64,000 nt of DNA from Eubacterium sp. GTDB lineage: Bacteria; Bacillota; Clostridia; Lachnospirales; Lachnospiraceae. Under the pieces are notes generated by a model, which did no database searches, was not told where the DNA came from, and was given only the letters and a program-made list of their open reading frames with translations. The position numbers and the translations under genes were made by a program. The stretch covers positions 55,997-119,996 of the forward strand of contig JAIKYQ010000065.1 in the NCBI GenBank assembly GCA_024683035.1, read 5' to 3'. Numbering within the stretch: the stretch's first letter is position 1; every line of letters starts with the position of its first letter. Positions 48,565-58,569 of the stretch are shown piece after piece.

Positions 48565-49907
48565 GATACAATCTCTCCTATCAGATCATACTCTCCGGCG
48601 GCAGTCACGCGTGCCCGCACCATGTCGCCGGTATGCAGTTCCTCTGTACAGTGCAGGAAAAAGAGTCCGTCTATATCCGGTGCATCACCATAGGTTCTGC
48701 CGATCCAGACCTGCTCTTCCGGGGAATACCCTTCGATAAAGACTTCCCGAATCTGACCGACCAGTTCTTTTCCGATCTCTCCTGAAATCTCCTGCTGCAC
48801 GGTAAGCAGTTCATCCCGCCGCCTTTCTTTTTCAGCCTGTTCAATCTGGCCGTGCATGCGTGCAGCCGGCGTGCCTTCTTCCCTGGAATAGGTAAATACC
48901 CCGAGACGTTCAAACCGCATTTCCCCAAGGAACGCAAGCAACGCTTTATGCTGCTCCTCTGTTTCGCCGGGAAAACCGGTGATCAGTGTAGTACGTATCA
49001 CAATACCGGGAATCTGTCTGCGCAGCTCCGCAATCGCCGAAACCAGTCCGGCATGCGATGTCTTTCTTCCCATTCTTTTCAAAACGGCATCTTCACTGTG
49101 CTGGATCGGCAGATCCAGATACCGGCAGATCTTCGGTTCTTCCCGTATGGTACGGATCATTTCCGGATAGAGTTCTTCCGGATAGCAGTAAAGGATCCGG
49201 ATCCACAAAAATCCCTCAATACGGCACAGGGCCCGAAGCAGTTCATGAAGCTTCTTTTCTCCGTACAGATCCATGCCATAGCAGGCGGTATCCTGTGCCA
49301 CGAGGATCAGTTCCCGCACGCCTCTGTCTGCAAGAGATGCAGCTTCTTCCTGAAGATGTTCCATCGGTACGCTTCGGTATGGGCCGCGCAAAGATGGAAT
49401 GACACAATAGGTACAGTGTCTGTCACATCCTTCCGCGATCTTCAGATATGCAAAAAAGCCGCCTGTTGTCAGAATGCGGGATGGTTCACGTACTGTGATA
49501 TCAGAGGGCGCATCCAGATAGACCGGCCTTTCTCCCTTTTCTGCCGCCAGTATGGCTTCACGGATCTTTGTATAACTGTGGGTGCCGATGACGGCATCAA
49601 CTTCCGGTATTTCCTGCAGGATTTCCTGTCTGTAACGTTCGGAAAGACAGCCGGCAACGATCAGGGCATGGCATTTCCCTTCCCGGCGCCAGGCAGCCAT
49701 GTCCAGAATGGTCTGTACGCTTTCTTCCTTTGCCTCATCGATAAAGCAGCACGTATTTACAACGATGATATCCGCTTCTGCTTCATCATCGGTAATACCA
49801 TACGCATCCTCAGAAAGAAGGCCCAGCATTCTTTCTGAGTCCACGCGGTTTTTGTCACATCCCAGAGAAATAAACAGGATTTGTTTTTGATTATTTTCGC
49901 TGTTCAA
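48561..49907 (-). CDS. rimO: Ribosomal protein S12 methylthiotransferase RimO
   Basis: ISLGCDKNRVDSERMLGLL; AEGCDRHCTYCVIPSLRGPYRS; TTLITGFPGETEEQH. Confidence 0.95.
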   Translation of the reverse strand: MNSENNQKQILFISLGCDKNRVDSERMLGLLSEDAYGITDDEAEADIIVVNTCCFIDEAKEESVQTILDMAAWRREGKCHALIVAGCLSERYRQEILQEIPEVDAVIGTHSYTKIREAILAAEKGERPVYLDAPSDITVREPSRILTTGGFFAYLKIAEGCDRHCTYCVIPSLRGPYRSVPMEHLQEEAASLADRGVRELILVAQDTACYGMDLYGEKKLHELLRALCRIEGFLWIRILYCYPEELYPEMIRTIREEPKICRYLDLPIQHSEDAVLKRMGRKTSHAGLVSAIAELRRQIPGIVIRTTLITGFPGETEEQHKALLAFLGEMRFERLGVFTYSREEGTPAARMHGQIEQAEKERRRDELLTVQQEISGEIGKELVGQIREVFIEGYSPEEQVWIGRTYGDAPDIDGLFFLHCTEELHTGDMVRARVTAAGEYDLIGEIVS

Positions 49908-50183
49908 TTATTCTTCTGCTTCCGTTTCTTCCTCAGCTGTATTCCGCCGTACAATATGCACTTTATCATCATAGAATTCATCTACTGCGACAGAAAGCGG
50001 TTTGCGCGGTTTTCCGTTTTTATCCACGTCACGTACAAATGCTTCTGCACCGGATACGAGCTGTCTGGCTCTTCTGGCTGTAGCCAGGACAACCGAATAA
50101 CGGCTGGTAACCAGAGGCGCATCTTCTCTGTCCTGGTCCTCGTTGATCTTATCGATCATTTCTACATATGACGGATGTATCAT
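49908..50183 (-). CDS. rpoZ: DNA-directed RNA polymerase omega subunit
   Basis: MIHPSYVEMIDKINED...PLVTSRYSVVLATARRARQLVSG...KPLSVAVDEFYDDKVHIV; next to gmk. Confidence 0.9.
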   Translation of the reverse strand: MIHPSYVEMIDKINEDQDREDAPLVTSRYSVVLATARRARQLVSGAEAFVRDVDKNGKPRKPLSVAVDEFYDDKVHIVRRNTAEEETEAEE

Positions 50184-50833
50184 AACAAAGTCTCCTCCCG
50201 TTCTGTTAGTTCTTTTTGTATCTGTCTGATAAATGCTTTCCGCTGTGCCGTACGGCAATGCTGTGTCTGGATCAGGTTATGCAGTTCGCGGACACAGGCA
50301 TCCAGATCATCATTGATCAGTATATAATCATACTCTTCCATGCCGGCGGCCTCTTCAACGGCCGCATGCAGGCGGGAATAAATGACGTCCTTCGTTTCTG
50401 TTCCCCGTCCTGTCAGCCGTTCTTCCAGAACAGCCGCATTGGGCGGCGTTACAAATATCAGGATGGTTTCAGGTCTGCGCGCCTTTACTTTCAGTGCCCC
50501 CTGGATCTCGATCTCCAGCAGCACATCTTTTCCTCCGGCCAGCTGTTCCTCCACATATGCCATGGGTGTTCCGTAAGCATGATCCACATAATACGCATAT
50601 TCGAGAAAAGCATCCCGGTCGATCATTTCCAGAAATTCTTCTTCTGTTTTATAGAAATAATCAACACCTTCCGCCTCCCCTTCCCGCGGGCTGCGCGTCG
50701 TTGCGGAAACAGACAGGGCGTAGTTTTCATATTCTTCAAGCAGACGTTTCGTAATTGTGCTTTTGCCGGATCCTGAAAATCCGGAAATAACCACCAAAAG
50801 CCCTTCAGTCATAATCATACCTCTCTGGATCAC
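50180..50833 (-). CDS. gmk: Guanylate kinase
   Basis: LLVVISGFSGSGKSTITKRLLEEYENYALSVSATTRSPREGEAEGVDYFYKTEEEF. Confidence 0.96.
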   Translation of the reverse strand: MIQRGMIMTEGLLVVISGFSGSGKSTITKRLLEEYENYALSVSATTRSPREGEAEGVDYFYKTEEEFLEMIDRDAFLEYAYYVDHAYGTPMAYVEEQLAGGKDVLLEIEIQGALKVKARRPETILIFVTPPNAAVLEERLTGRGTETKDVIYSRLHAAVEEAAGMEEYDYILINDDLDACVRELHNLIQTQHCRTAQRKAFIRQIQKELTEREETLL

Positions 50834-51708
50834 TCTATGTTCTGGATCTGCTCACGTATCTTTTCGATATCCGTCTTTAAGGCAACGCCCAGATCAGATG
50901 TGAGCATATCTCCTGCCTTGGAAAGGATCGTATTCGCCTCGCGATTCATTTCCTGTGCCAGAAAATCCAGTTTCCGGCCGACCCCTTCACCATGCTCAAT
51001 GGTATCCCGTACCTGACGGATATGACTCAGCAGTCGGACCGTCTCTTCATCTGTGCAGATCTTATCCGCATAAAGAACCACTTCGGCAGCGATCCTGCTC
51101 TCTTCCAGCTGTGCATTTTCCAGCAGTTCTTTTGTCTTTTCCCGCAGCCTGTCCTTATAGGCCTCCATGATCTGCGGTTCATGCTCAACAATAACCTGCA
51201 CCCGTTTTTCCATGTCATCCAGCTTACTCAGCAAGTTTTCCCGCAATACAATGCCTTCTTTCTGCCTGGCGTCACGAAAACACACGGCAGCTTCACGCAT
51301 GACCTGCTCCATGGTATCCCACAGTTCGTTTTCATCCGGTTCTTCCTCTTCCATTTTCAGGATATCCGGAAAAGCCAGGAGTTTTGTTACCGTCAGATCA
51401 TTGAGCAGCGTGAATTCTCTTTCTGCCTCTTTGGCGCACTGGACATACTGTTCTGCCAGTGCAGCATTATACTGCAGCACCGTTCCGGAAAGACGGTGAT
51501 CCTCATAATTCACATAGACATCCAGCTTTCCCCTCGATGCATATTCCTTGAGAATATGGCGCAAGTCTGCTTCAAAAGACTGAAACTTCCGCGGCAGACG
51601 GATACTGCACTCAAAATATCTGTGGTTAACCGATTTGATCTCTACAGAGATCTTTTTTTCGGAATCCTGGTATTCGGCGCGGCCGAATCCGGTCATGCTG
51701 TATAACAA
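50830..51708 (-). CDS. yicC: YicC/YloC-family endoribonuclease
   Basis: MLYSMTGFGRAEYQDSEKKISVEIKSVNHRYFECSIRLPRKF; C-terminal KLDFLAQEMNREANTILSKAGD. Confidence 0.95.
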   Translation of the reverse strand: MLYSMTGFGRAEYQDSEKKISVEIKSVNHRYFECSIRLPRKFQSFEADLRHILKEYASRGKLDVYVNYEDHRLSGTVLQYNAALAEQYVQCAKEAEREFTLLNDLTVTKLLAFPDILKMEEEEPDENELWDTMEQVMREAAVCFRDARQKEGIVLRENLLSKLDDMEKRVQVIVEHEPQIMEAYKDRLREKTKELLENAQLEESRIAAEVVLYADKICTDEETVRLLSHIRQVRDTIEHGEGVGRKLDFLAQEMNREANTILSKAGDMLTSDLGVALKTDIEKIREQIQNIE

Positions 51709-51736
51709 ACTATGTTCCCCCTAAGGTATTCACTGT

Positions 51737-53404
51737 TCAGCTTTCCTGGATGTTGATGGCTGTGATCAGAGCATCGATCGACGCACGGATGATATCCGGG
51801 TCAACGGCGGCGCCCCAGGAAGCATTGCCGTCCTTGTCTTCAATCCCGACATAGGCGATCGCTTCCGAACTCGTCGACTTGGTAAGCGCATGCTCCTGAT
51901 ACGTTGTCAGATGGAAATCCAGACCATGTGCTTTTTTCAGTGCATTGCTGACCGCATTCAGACGGCCGTTTCCTTCGGCGACCACTTTGTAGAATTCCCC
52001 GTCCTTGTAAGCCGTATTGACAACCGCTTCGATGTAGCCGTCCTCCAGCTGTGCAAAATGCACGCCGTGGACACGGATGGGCCATTCTTTATCGACGAAT
52101 GTTTCTCTGAACAGGCTGTAGATCTCATCCGGCTTCAGTTCCTTATGCAGGTGATCGGAGCGATTCTTCGCTGCATAACCCATGGCTTCGCGCATCTTCT
52201 TAGGCAGAATAAGGCCATACTGCGTCTCCAGAACATAGCCGACACCGCCCTGCCCGGACTGACTGTTGATCCGAATGACATCTGCATCGTATTCACGGCC
52301 GATATCATGCGGATCCAGCGGCAGATACGGAACGGTCCAGTGATCTGGATCTTCCATTTCAATCCAGTGCATGCCTTTGGCGATCGCATCCTGGTGCGAA
52401 CCGGAAAAGGCAGCAAAGACCAGCGCTCCTGCATACGGTCTGCGCGGATCGACCTGCATGTTGGTAAACTGTTCGTATTTCTCCGTGATATCCGTCATGT
52501 TTTCAAAATCCAGTCCCGGATCCACGCCCTGCGTATACAGATTCATGGCTAACGTGACGATATCCACATTTCCGGTCCGTTCCCCGTTGCCGAACAGCGT
52601 ACCTTCTACCCTGTCCGCGCCGGCCAGCAGTCCCATTTCCGTGGAAGCCACACCGCATCCTCTGTCATTGTGCGGATGCAGGGACAATACGACATTATCA
52701 CGGTATTTCAGATGTTTATGTACATACTCCACCTGGGAAGCATAGACATGCGGCATGGACAATTCCACCGTCACAGGAAGGTTGATGATCGCCTTCCTGT
52801 CAGCCGTTGGCTGCCATACATCCAGTACGGCATTGCATACTTCCACCGCATATTCCGGTTCTGTACCTGTGAAACTCTCCGGACTGTACTGGAAACGGTA
52901 ATGTGCTCCGGCTTCTTCCGTCAGCTGCTTCAACAGCATGGCCCCTTCTATGGCAATCTTCTTGACTTCTTCTTTTGACTTCTTGAAAACCTGCTGCCGC
53001 TGTGCAAAAGAAGTGGAATTGTACACGTGCACGATCGCATTGTCGCAGCCCTTCAGCGCCTCAAATGTCCTGCGGATAATATGCTCGCGGGCCTGCGTCA
53101 GCACCTGCACGGTTACGTCATCCGGAATCCTGTGCTCTTCGATCAGCCGGCGCAGAAACACGTATTCGGTTTCGGAAGCAGCCGGGAAGCCCACTTCGAT
53201 TTCCTTGAAACCGATATCGCAGAGCAGCTGGAAATACTCCAGCTTGGTATCCAGATCCATCGGAATGATCAGAGCCTGGTTTCCGTCACGCAGATCCACG
53301 CTGCACCAGACGGGCGCTTTTTCCAGAGAATCCTGCTCGATCCAGTCAAAGCAATCCTCCGGCGGCAGATAATACTGTTTTTTGTACTTTTTGAAATTCA
53401 TCAT
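51737..53404 (-). CDS. leuA: 2-isopropylmalate synthase
   Basis: WCSVDLRDGNQALIIPMDLDTKLEYFQLLCDIGFKEIEVGFPAASETE; LHPHNDRGCGVASTEMGLLAGADRVEGTLFGNGERTGNVDIVTLAMNLYTQGVDP. Confidence 0.95.
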   Translation of the reverse strand: MMNFKKYKKQYYLPPEDCFDWIEQDSLEKAPVWCSVDLRDGNQALIIPMDLDTKLEYFQLLCDIGFKEIEVGFPAASETEYVFLRRLIEEHRIPDDVTVQVLTQAREHIIRRTFEALKGCDNAIVHVYNSTSFAQRQQVFKKSKEEVKKIAIEGAMLLKQLTEEAGAHYRFQYSPESFTGTEPEYAVEVCNAVLDVWQPTADRKAIINLPVTVELSMPHVYASQVEYVHKHLKYRDNVVLSLHPHNDRGCGVASTEMGLLAGADRVEGTLFGNGERTGNVDIVTLAMNLYTQGVDPGLDFENMTDITEKYEQFTNMQVDPRRPYAGALVFAAFSGSHQDAIAKGMHWIEMEDPDHWTVPYLPLDPHDIGREYDADVIRINSQSGQGGVGYVLETQYGLILPKKMREAMGYAAKNRSDHLHKELKPDEIYSLFRETFVDKEWPIRVHGVHFAQLEDGYIEAVVNTAYKDGEFYKVVAEGNGRLNAVSNALKKAHGLDFHLTTYQEHALTKSTSSEAIAYVGIEDKDGNASWGAAVDPDIIRASIDALITAINIQES

Positions 53405-53450
53405 AATGCCATCCTCTGTCTTTCTGCCAAACCATTATGCTGTAAATCGG

Positions 53451-54980
53451 TCAGGCCTTTTTCATCTCGTCAAACACTTTGGTTATTTCGTCAGAAGGTT
53501 CTTTGGTCAGCAAACTGACAATAACGTTGACCACAATGGCTACGATAAAGGCCGGCAGCAGTTCGTAAATATTCCAGGCGCCGCCCAGTGGACGGACCGC
53601 AAATTTCCAGATAAAGATCATGGCGCCGCCGGCGATCATCCCGGCCATGGCTCCCTGCATATTGGATCTTCTCCAGAACAGGGCCAGCAGGATAGCCGGT
53701 CCGAAGGACGCTCCGAATCCTGCCCAGGCAAAGGAAACGATCTGGAATACGGAACTGTTCGGATCCCAGGCGATCCCTACACCGATCACTGCAATGATCA
53801 AAAGACTCAGTCTGGCTATTTTAATCATTTTCTTCTCATCGATATCCATATGCAGGAATCGATGGAAAATGTTTTCTGAAACCGAAGAAGATGCGGCCAG
53901 CAGCTGGGAATCCGCCGTGGACATCGTAGCTGCCAGTATGCCCGACAGGATCAGACCGGCGATAATAGCCGGTATCCAGCCATGCGTGCTCATAAGATGC
54001 GCGATCTCAACAATGATCGTTTCCGAAGCAGAACCTTCCAGTGCCTTGACAGAGCCGTTGGCGGTCATTCCCAGTCCCACTACGCCGATCAGAATGGCAA
54101 TGAACATGGAAATCACAACCCAGATCGAAGCCACACGGCGCGAAAGAGCCAGTTTCTGTTCATTTTCGATTGCCATGAACCGGAGCAGGATATGCGGCAT
54201 GCCGAAATAACCGAGGCCCCATGCCATGGTAGAAAGAATGGTGATAAACCCATACGGAGAAGCCGTTCCGGATCCCGGATCATGTATGGATGTAAAACTC
54301 AGATATCCGGAAAGCTGCCGGGCGTTGTCCATGACAGCGGACATGCCGCCGGCCGTATGAACACCGAAACCCAGGACGATCAGAAGAGCGATCGTCATAA
54401 CAATACTCTGAATAAAGTCTGTCGTGCTCGCTGCCAGGAATCCACCCAGCATGGTATAAACCGCAATAATAACAGCACTGCAGATCATAGCCGTATGATA
54501 ATTGATGCCGAACAGACTGGAGAACAGCTTTCCGCACGCAGCAAAGCCGGATCCGGTATACGGGATAAAGAAAATGATGATCTCGATCGCTCCGATCAGC
54601 ATCAGTATGCGCCGCTTATCGCCATATCTGTCAGAGAAGAAATCCGGGATTGTAATAGATCCGGTCCGGGCTGTATAAAGCCGTATTTTTCTGGCAACGA
54701 AAAGCCAGTTCAGATACGTGCCGACAGCCAGTCCGATCGCGGTCCAGCCGGCATCGGCCAGCCCTGTCAGATAAGCAACTCCGGGAAGTCCCATCAGCAG
54801 CCAGCTGCTCATATCGGAAGCTTCCGCACTCATTGCTGTAACGAGCGGCCCAAGCTTTCTGCCGCCCAGATAAAAATCTCCGACGGTCTCGTTTTTCTTG
54901 GAAAACGCGAACCCGATCAGGATCATTCCCAACAGATACACGATCATGACAATCAGGATACCGACTTGTGCATTTGACAT
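53451..54980 (-). CDS. putP: Sodium/proline symporter (SSS family)
   Basis: Multi-TM; GDFYLGGRKLGPLVTAMSAEASDMSSWLLMGLPGVAYLTGL; LAATMSTADSQLLAASSSVSEN. Confidence 0.93.
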   Translation of the reverse strand: MSNAQVGILIVMIVYLLGMILIGFAFSKKNETVGDFYLGGRKLGPLVTAMSAEASDMSSWLLMGLPGVAYLTGLADAGWTAIGLAVGTYLNWLFVARKIRLYTARTGSITIPDFFSDRYGDKRRILMLIGAIEIIIFFIPYTGSGFAACGKLFSSLFGINYHTAMICSAVIIAVYTMLGGFLAASTTDFIQSIVMTIALLIVLGFGVHTAGGMSAVMDNARQLSGYLSFTSIHDPGSGTASPYGFITILSTMAWGLGYFGMPHILLRFMAIENEQKLALSRRVASIWVVISMFIAILIGVVGLGMTANGSVKALEGSASETIIVEIAHLMSTHGWIPAIIAGLILSGILAATMSTADSQLLAASSSVSENIFHRFLHMDIDEKKMIKIARLSLLIIAVIGVGIAWDPNSSVFQIVSFAWAGFGASFGPAILLALFWRRSNMQGAMAGMIAGGAMIFIWKFAVRPLGGAWNIYELLPAFIVAIVVNVIVSLLTKEPSDEITKVFDEMKKA

Positions 54981-55111
54981 GATTCATTACCTCACAAAAC
55001 TAAAAATACTCATTCGAGTGTATATTTTAGCATAGTGAACTAAGCAAGGCAACGCATTTATGACAATGTGAGCTGAAAAAGATGCAGGACCCTGTCCGCA
55101 GATAAGGCGCT

Positions 55112-56023
55112 TTACAGCCGGCGGATTCCTTCCCAGATATACTGCAGAACGACATCCGGGATCAGGCCGGAAAAGATACGGTGCGCGGTGCATACGATCC
55201 CGGGCGTTACGACCGGCAGCCCCAGACGGCAGCCGACAAGAGACAGAGCGGCGACGGAAGAAACCATCGACGCCAGCGGATAAGAATGGATTTCTTCTTT
55301 ATTATTCTCTTCTGTCTTTTTAATGAACTCCGTATCTTTGATCCAATAGGGACAGACCGCCGTCACCATGATCTTATCCGGCAGCAGTTCATGACGGAGT
55401 GCTCTGGTATAGCGCAGCAGAAATGCTTTGGTGGATGCATAAACATTCAGTCTCTGCAGCGGCTGAAAAGCGGCAGAAGAACAGACATTCAGGATATGGT
55501 CTCCTTCCTGCATATACGGAAGACAGACATCGGTGAGTGCCACCACCGCGGAACAGTTCAATTCGATCATACGGATCTGTTCCCGTACAGGCAGGGCTTT
55601 TGTGAGCCCCGTCCGTCCGGCACCGGCACAGTTAACAAGAAAAGAAACACGTATCTTTTCTTTATGGATCTCATTGCGTATGCTGGTGATCGACTCCGGT
55701 TTTGTCAGATCAAGGGCCAGGCAGCGCACAGGCTTCCGCAGGAGATCCGCCGTTTCCTGCAGCCTGTCTTCTCTTCTGCCCACAAGCCATATCTCATCGA
55801 TCTTTGCGACCCGGCGGTCAATCCGTCTGGCATAAGCCCGTCCCAGTCCGCTTCCGGCACCTGTGATCAAGGCAATCCGCTTTAGGTGTCCGGCGCCATA
55901 TCCCGGTCTCCTCGCTGTACCGGCCGGAAGCCGGTACCAGATCAGCTCACCGATCAATAGCACCAGACCCGCCAGAACGGTTATGAAAACGATCATTCCA
56001 AGGCATCTGACAAGTACATTCAT
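55112..56023 (-). CDS. Short-chain dehydrogenase/reductase with N-terminal TM
   Basis: ALITGAGSGLGRAYARRID; LVNCAGAGRTG; YASTKAFLLRYTRALRHEL. Confidence 0.87.
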   Translation of the reverse strand: MNVLVRCLGMIVFITVLAGLVLLIGELIWYRLPAGTARRPGYGAGHLKRIALITGAGSGLGRAYARRIDRRVAKIDEIWLVGRREDRLQETADLLRKPVRCLALDLTKPESITSIRNEIHKEKIRVSFLVNCAGAGRTGLTKALPVREQIRMIELNCSAVVALTDVCLPYMQEGDHILNVCSSAAFQPLQRLNVYASTKAFLLRYTRALRHELLPDKIMVTAVCPYWIKDTEFIKKTEENNKEEIHSYPLASMVSSVAALSLVGCRLGLPVVTPGIVCTAHRIFSGLIPDVVLQYIWEGIRRL

Positions 56024-56080
56024 AAATTCAAAGCAACCCTCTAAAGACAGTAAAATAATACCCGTTTTGCAGAAACTGCT

Positions 56081-57022
56081 TTACCGCTTGTCCCTGTCGA
56101 TCAACTTCAGCAAAATGACAGCTATGACAGCAAAAATCAGCGTGATCAGAAGAAGAGCGCCCCAGGACTGCAGGATGTTTTCTCTTGTGTAAACAAACGC
56201 CGGATTGGTATTATACTGTCCCGCCACCTGCATAACCTGTTCTTTCAGATTGTTCTCAGACAAATAGGCCAGAAGCAGCTGCATGGGTTTTTGCCCCTGC
56301 ACTTCAACTTCCCTGAATCTATACAGCATACTCCAGGCCGTAGCCATAGGCAGTCCGTTATAATTACCAAGCGCACACAGACATTTCTGTCCCCAGTTGA
56401 TGATCGTGATTGTTTTCAATCTGGCCAGTGCCCCTTCGAGCTGGAAAAACTGCCCTGAAAAGACCAGCTGGAAGATCAGCATAAAAGGCATGACCGTCAT
56501 GGCTGTCGTCGTATTGTGTACCAGGCTGGAAATAGCGATAGCTGATACGTCTGCCGCATAGGTGACAAGCAGCAGAGAAAGAAAGGCATCGATCAGGAAA
56601 GAACCCGTAACCAGACCGCCCTTCGGAAAATGAATATCTGCCAGATAACAGATCGCCAGCAGAATGATCGTCTGCACTACGCAGAGCAGCAGCTGATACA
56701 CCATATGTGCGGCGATATAGGAACTGATATGCATACCGGAACGATGCTCTCTTTTGATGATGTCCCGTTCCCGGCAAACAACCTGAATGGAATTGAAAAA
56801 CCCGTTCCAGAGGCACACGCAGACCAGGGCAAAACATCCTGTCATGGTACCCTCCTGCGTAACAAACAGGTTTCTGCCGACAGCAATGGTGACCAGGCCG
56901 GCGATCAGAGCAGCCATCACGAGCATTTTCCAGTCACTCTGGTATATGAACATCCGGATCAGTTTTCCGAAATAAATCCCTGTCTGGGAAATTCTTCCGC
57001 GGTAACGCTGTTCAGTTTTCAT
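56081..57022 (-). CDS. ABC-2-like transporter permease
   Basis: Six-TM-like hydrophobic profile; overlaps the start-coupled ATPase gene. Confidence 0.75.
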   Translation of the reverse strand: MKTEQRYRGRISQTGIYFGKLIRMFIYQSDWKMLVMAALIAGLVTIAVGRNLFVTQEGTMTGCFALVCVCLWNGFFNSIQVVCRERDIIKREHRSGMHISSYIAAHMVYQLLLCVVQTIILLAICYLADIHFPKGGLVTGSFLIDAFLSLLLVTYAADVSAIAISSLVHNTTTAMTVMPFMLIFQLVFSGQFFQLEGALARLKTITIINWGQKCLCALGNYNGLPMATAWSMLYRFREVEVQGQKPMQLLLAYLSENNLKEQVMQVAGQYNTNPAFVYTRENILQSWGALLLITLIFAVIAVILLKLIDRDKR

Positions 57023-58346
57023 CTGCCTTTACCTCCCTCTCTGCCAGCGTCCACTCTGCATATTTCTCAATGAACTCATCCGCGCGGCCTTCTCCGCCAG
57101 CGTTCTTGCCGTTGATGGCCATAACGATCTGTTCCATGGTATCCTTTTCAAAAAACTTTCTGGCTTCTTCCGGCGAACCGAAAAAGGCAAGACGGCCAAC
57201 GTTCCCGGAATCCCGTGCCAGAACAATGACTTTATCGAAAAGGTCTATGACCCTGTCCGGAGTATGTGTGATGGCGATCACGATACGTCCCGTATCGGCA
57301 ATATCCCTGAGCTTGGTAAACAGTTCTCTGGCGATGACTCCGTCCAGTCCGGAATCCGGTTCATCCAGGATAAAGAGTTCCGGATCACTGATCAGCTCCG
57401 TACCAATAGAAATCCGCTTCTTCATACCCCCGGACTTTTTACCGACCAGGCCCTCCAACCCTCCGGAAAGTCCCAGTACTTCACAGACATTTTCAATCTT
57501 TTTCTGACGTTCTTCTTCCTTGACCTGGACCGGGAGCCTGAGCTTGGAAGCATCCCCCAGCGTCTGCTCCACTGTATCGTTCATACGCAGCAGTTCCTGC
57601 TGCGGAACAAAGCCGATCCGGTATTTCATTTTTTCATAGTCTTTATAAATGTCCTCACCGTTCAGCAAAACCGTGGCATTCGCTTTTTCATATCCATTGA
57701 TGGCATTGACCATCGTCGTTTTTCCGGATCCGGAACCGCCCAGCAGGAGAACAAGGGAACCGTTGGGGATCGTAAGATTGATATCTTTTAACAGATAATG
57801 GAGCTTTCCGAAATTTTTGACTGTTCTGTCATGGATATGGATAACCAGGCCGTCGCTGCTATTCTCCGTATCTACAGCTGCACGCAGGGCAGCTGGTGCC
57901 GTTCCGGCAAGGTAATCGTTATGCACTTTCTGCTGTACCGGCTGATAGTTTTTGACGAATCCGATCAGTATAAAAGCCAGCCAGGGAAATAGGATCATCA
58001 GCACGATCCATTTTCTGGACAGATTAAAAAGACGGATGACCCCCAGCCCTATTCGGATCTGGTACACGAATAACACGAGGACGAGACCCAGCGAGATCAC
58101 GATCCACAAATTCTGACTGGTGGAGTTTTCAGGTGCACGGTTCATAAATATGGCACTAACACGGGAAGCGATCTCAAGCAGCAGACAGACGAGACCGTCC
58201 ATTTCCATCTCGGCACATTCCGCCAGTTTATAATACCGGAATCCGGGAATAAGGCCATACCATCCTTTTTTTCCGCATTTACTCAGCAGCTTCCACAGAC
58301 CGGCAGCTGCCAGAAAATATGTAATGATCTCATATACGTCCAGCAT
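57012..58346 (-). CDS. ABCG-like ABC transporter ATPase with N-terminal membrane domain
   Basis: LLGGSGSGKTTMVNAINGYEK; GFVPQQELLRMNDTVEQTL; KKSGGMKKRISIGTELISDPELFILDEPDSGLDG; N-terminal TMs with GWYGLIPGFRYYKL. Confidence 0.85.
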   Translation of the reverse strand: MLDVYEIITYFLAAAGLWKLLSKCGKKGWYGLIPGFRYYKLAECAEMEMDGLVCLLLEIASRVSAIFMNRAPENSTSQNLWIVISLGLVLVLFVYQIRIGLGVIRLFNLSRKWIVLMILFPWLAFILIGFVKNYQPVQQKVHNDYLAGTAPAALRAAVDTENSSDGLVIHIHDRTVKNFGKLHYLLKDINLTIPNGSLVLLLGGSGSGKTTMVNAINGYEKANATVLLNGEDIYKDYEKMKYRIGFVPQQELLRMNDTVEQTLGDASKLRLPVQVKEEERQKKIENVCEVLGLSGGLEGLVGKKSGGMKKRISIGTELISDPELFILDEPDSGLDGVIARELFTKLRDIADTGRIVIAITHTPDRVIDLFDKVIVLARDSGNVGRLAFFGSPEEARKFFEKDTMEQIVMAINGKNAGGEGRADEFIEKYAEWTLAEREVKADEN

Positions 58347-58569
58347 AGTGTTCTTTTCCACCTCATAACATATTTTTAGCAATTTTATTATATAAAGAAA
58401 ACCATAAAACTGCAAATGAAATACTTCTGCCGTTCAATGGTTTCGCGGTATTCAGGTTTTTTCTGCAGTATAGTATAATATTATTGCAGGACGGAAGAAT
58501 CTGTAAGGCGCCGTATCGAATCACATCGCCGTCTTCAGAAAACCAGGATTCATGAACAGGAGGATCGCC

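Noticed and set aside
54992-55020. Short palindrome ACTCATTCGAGT-like sequence upstream of putP
   Set aside because: Only a 4-bp stem around a tetraloop; too weak to call an operator or hairpin.
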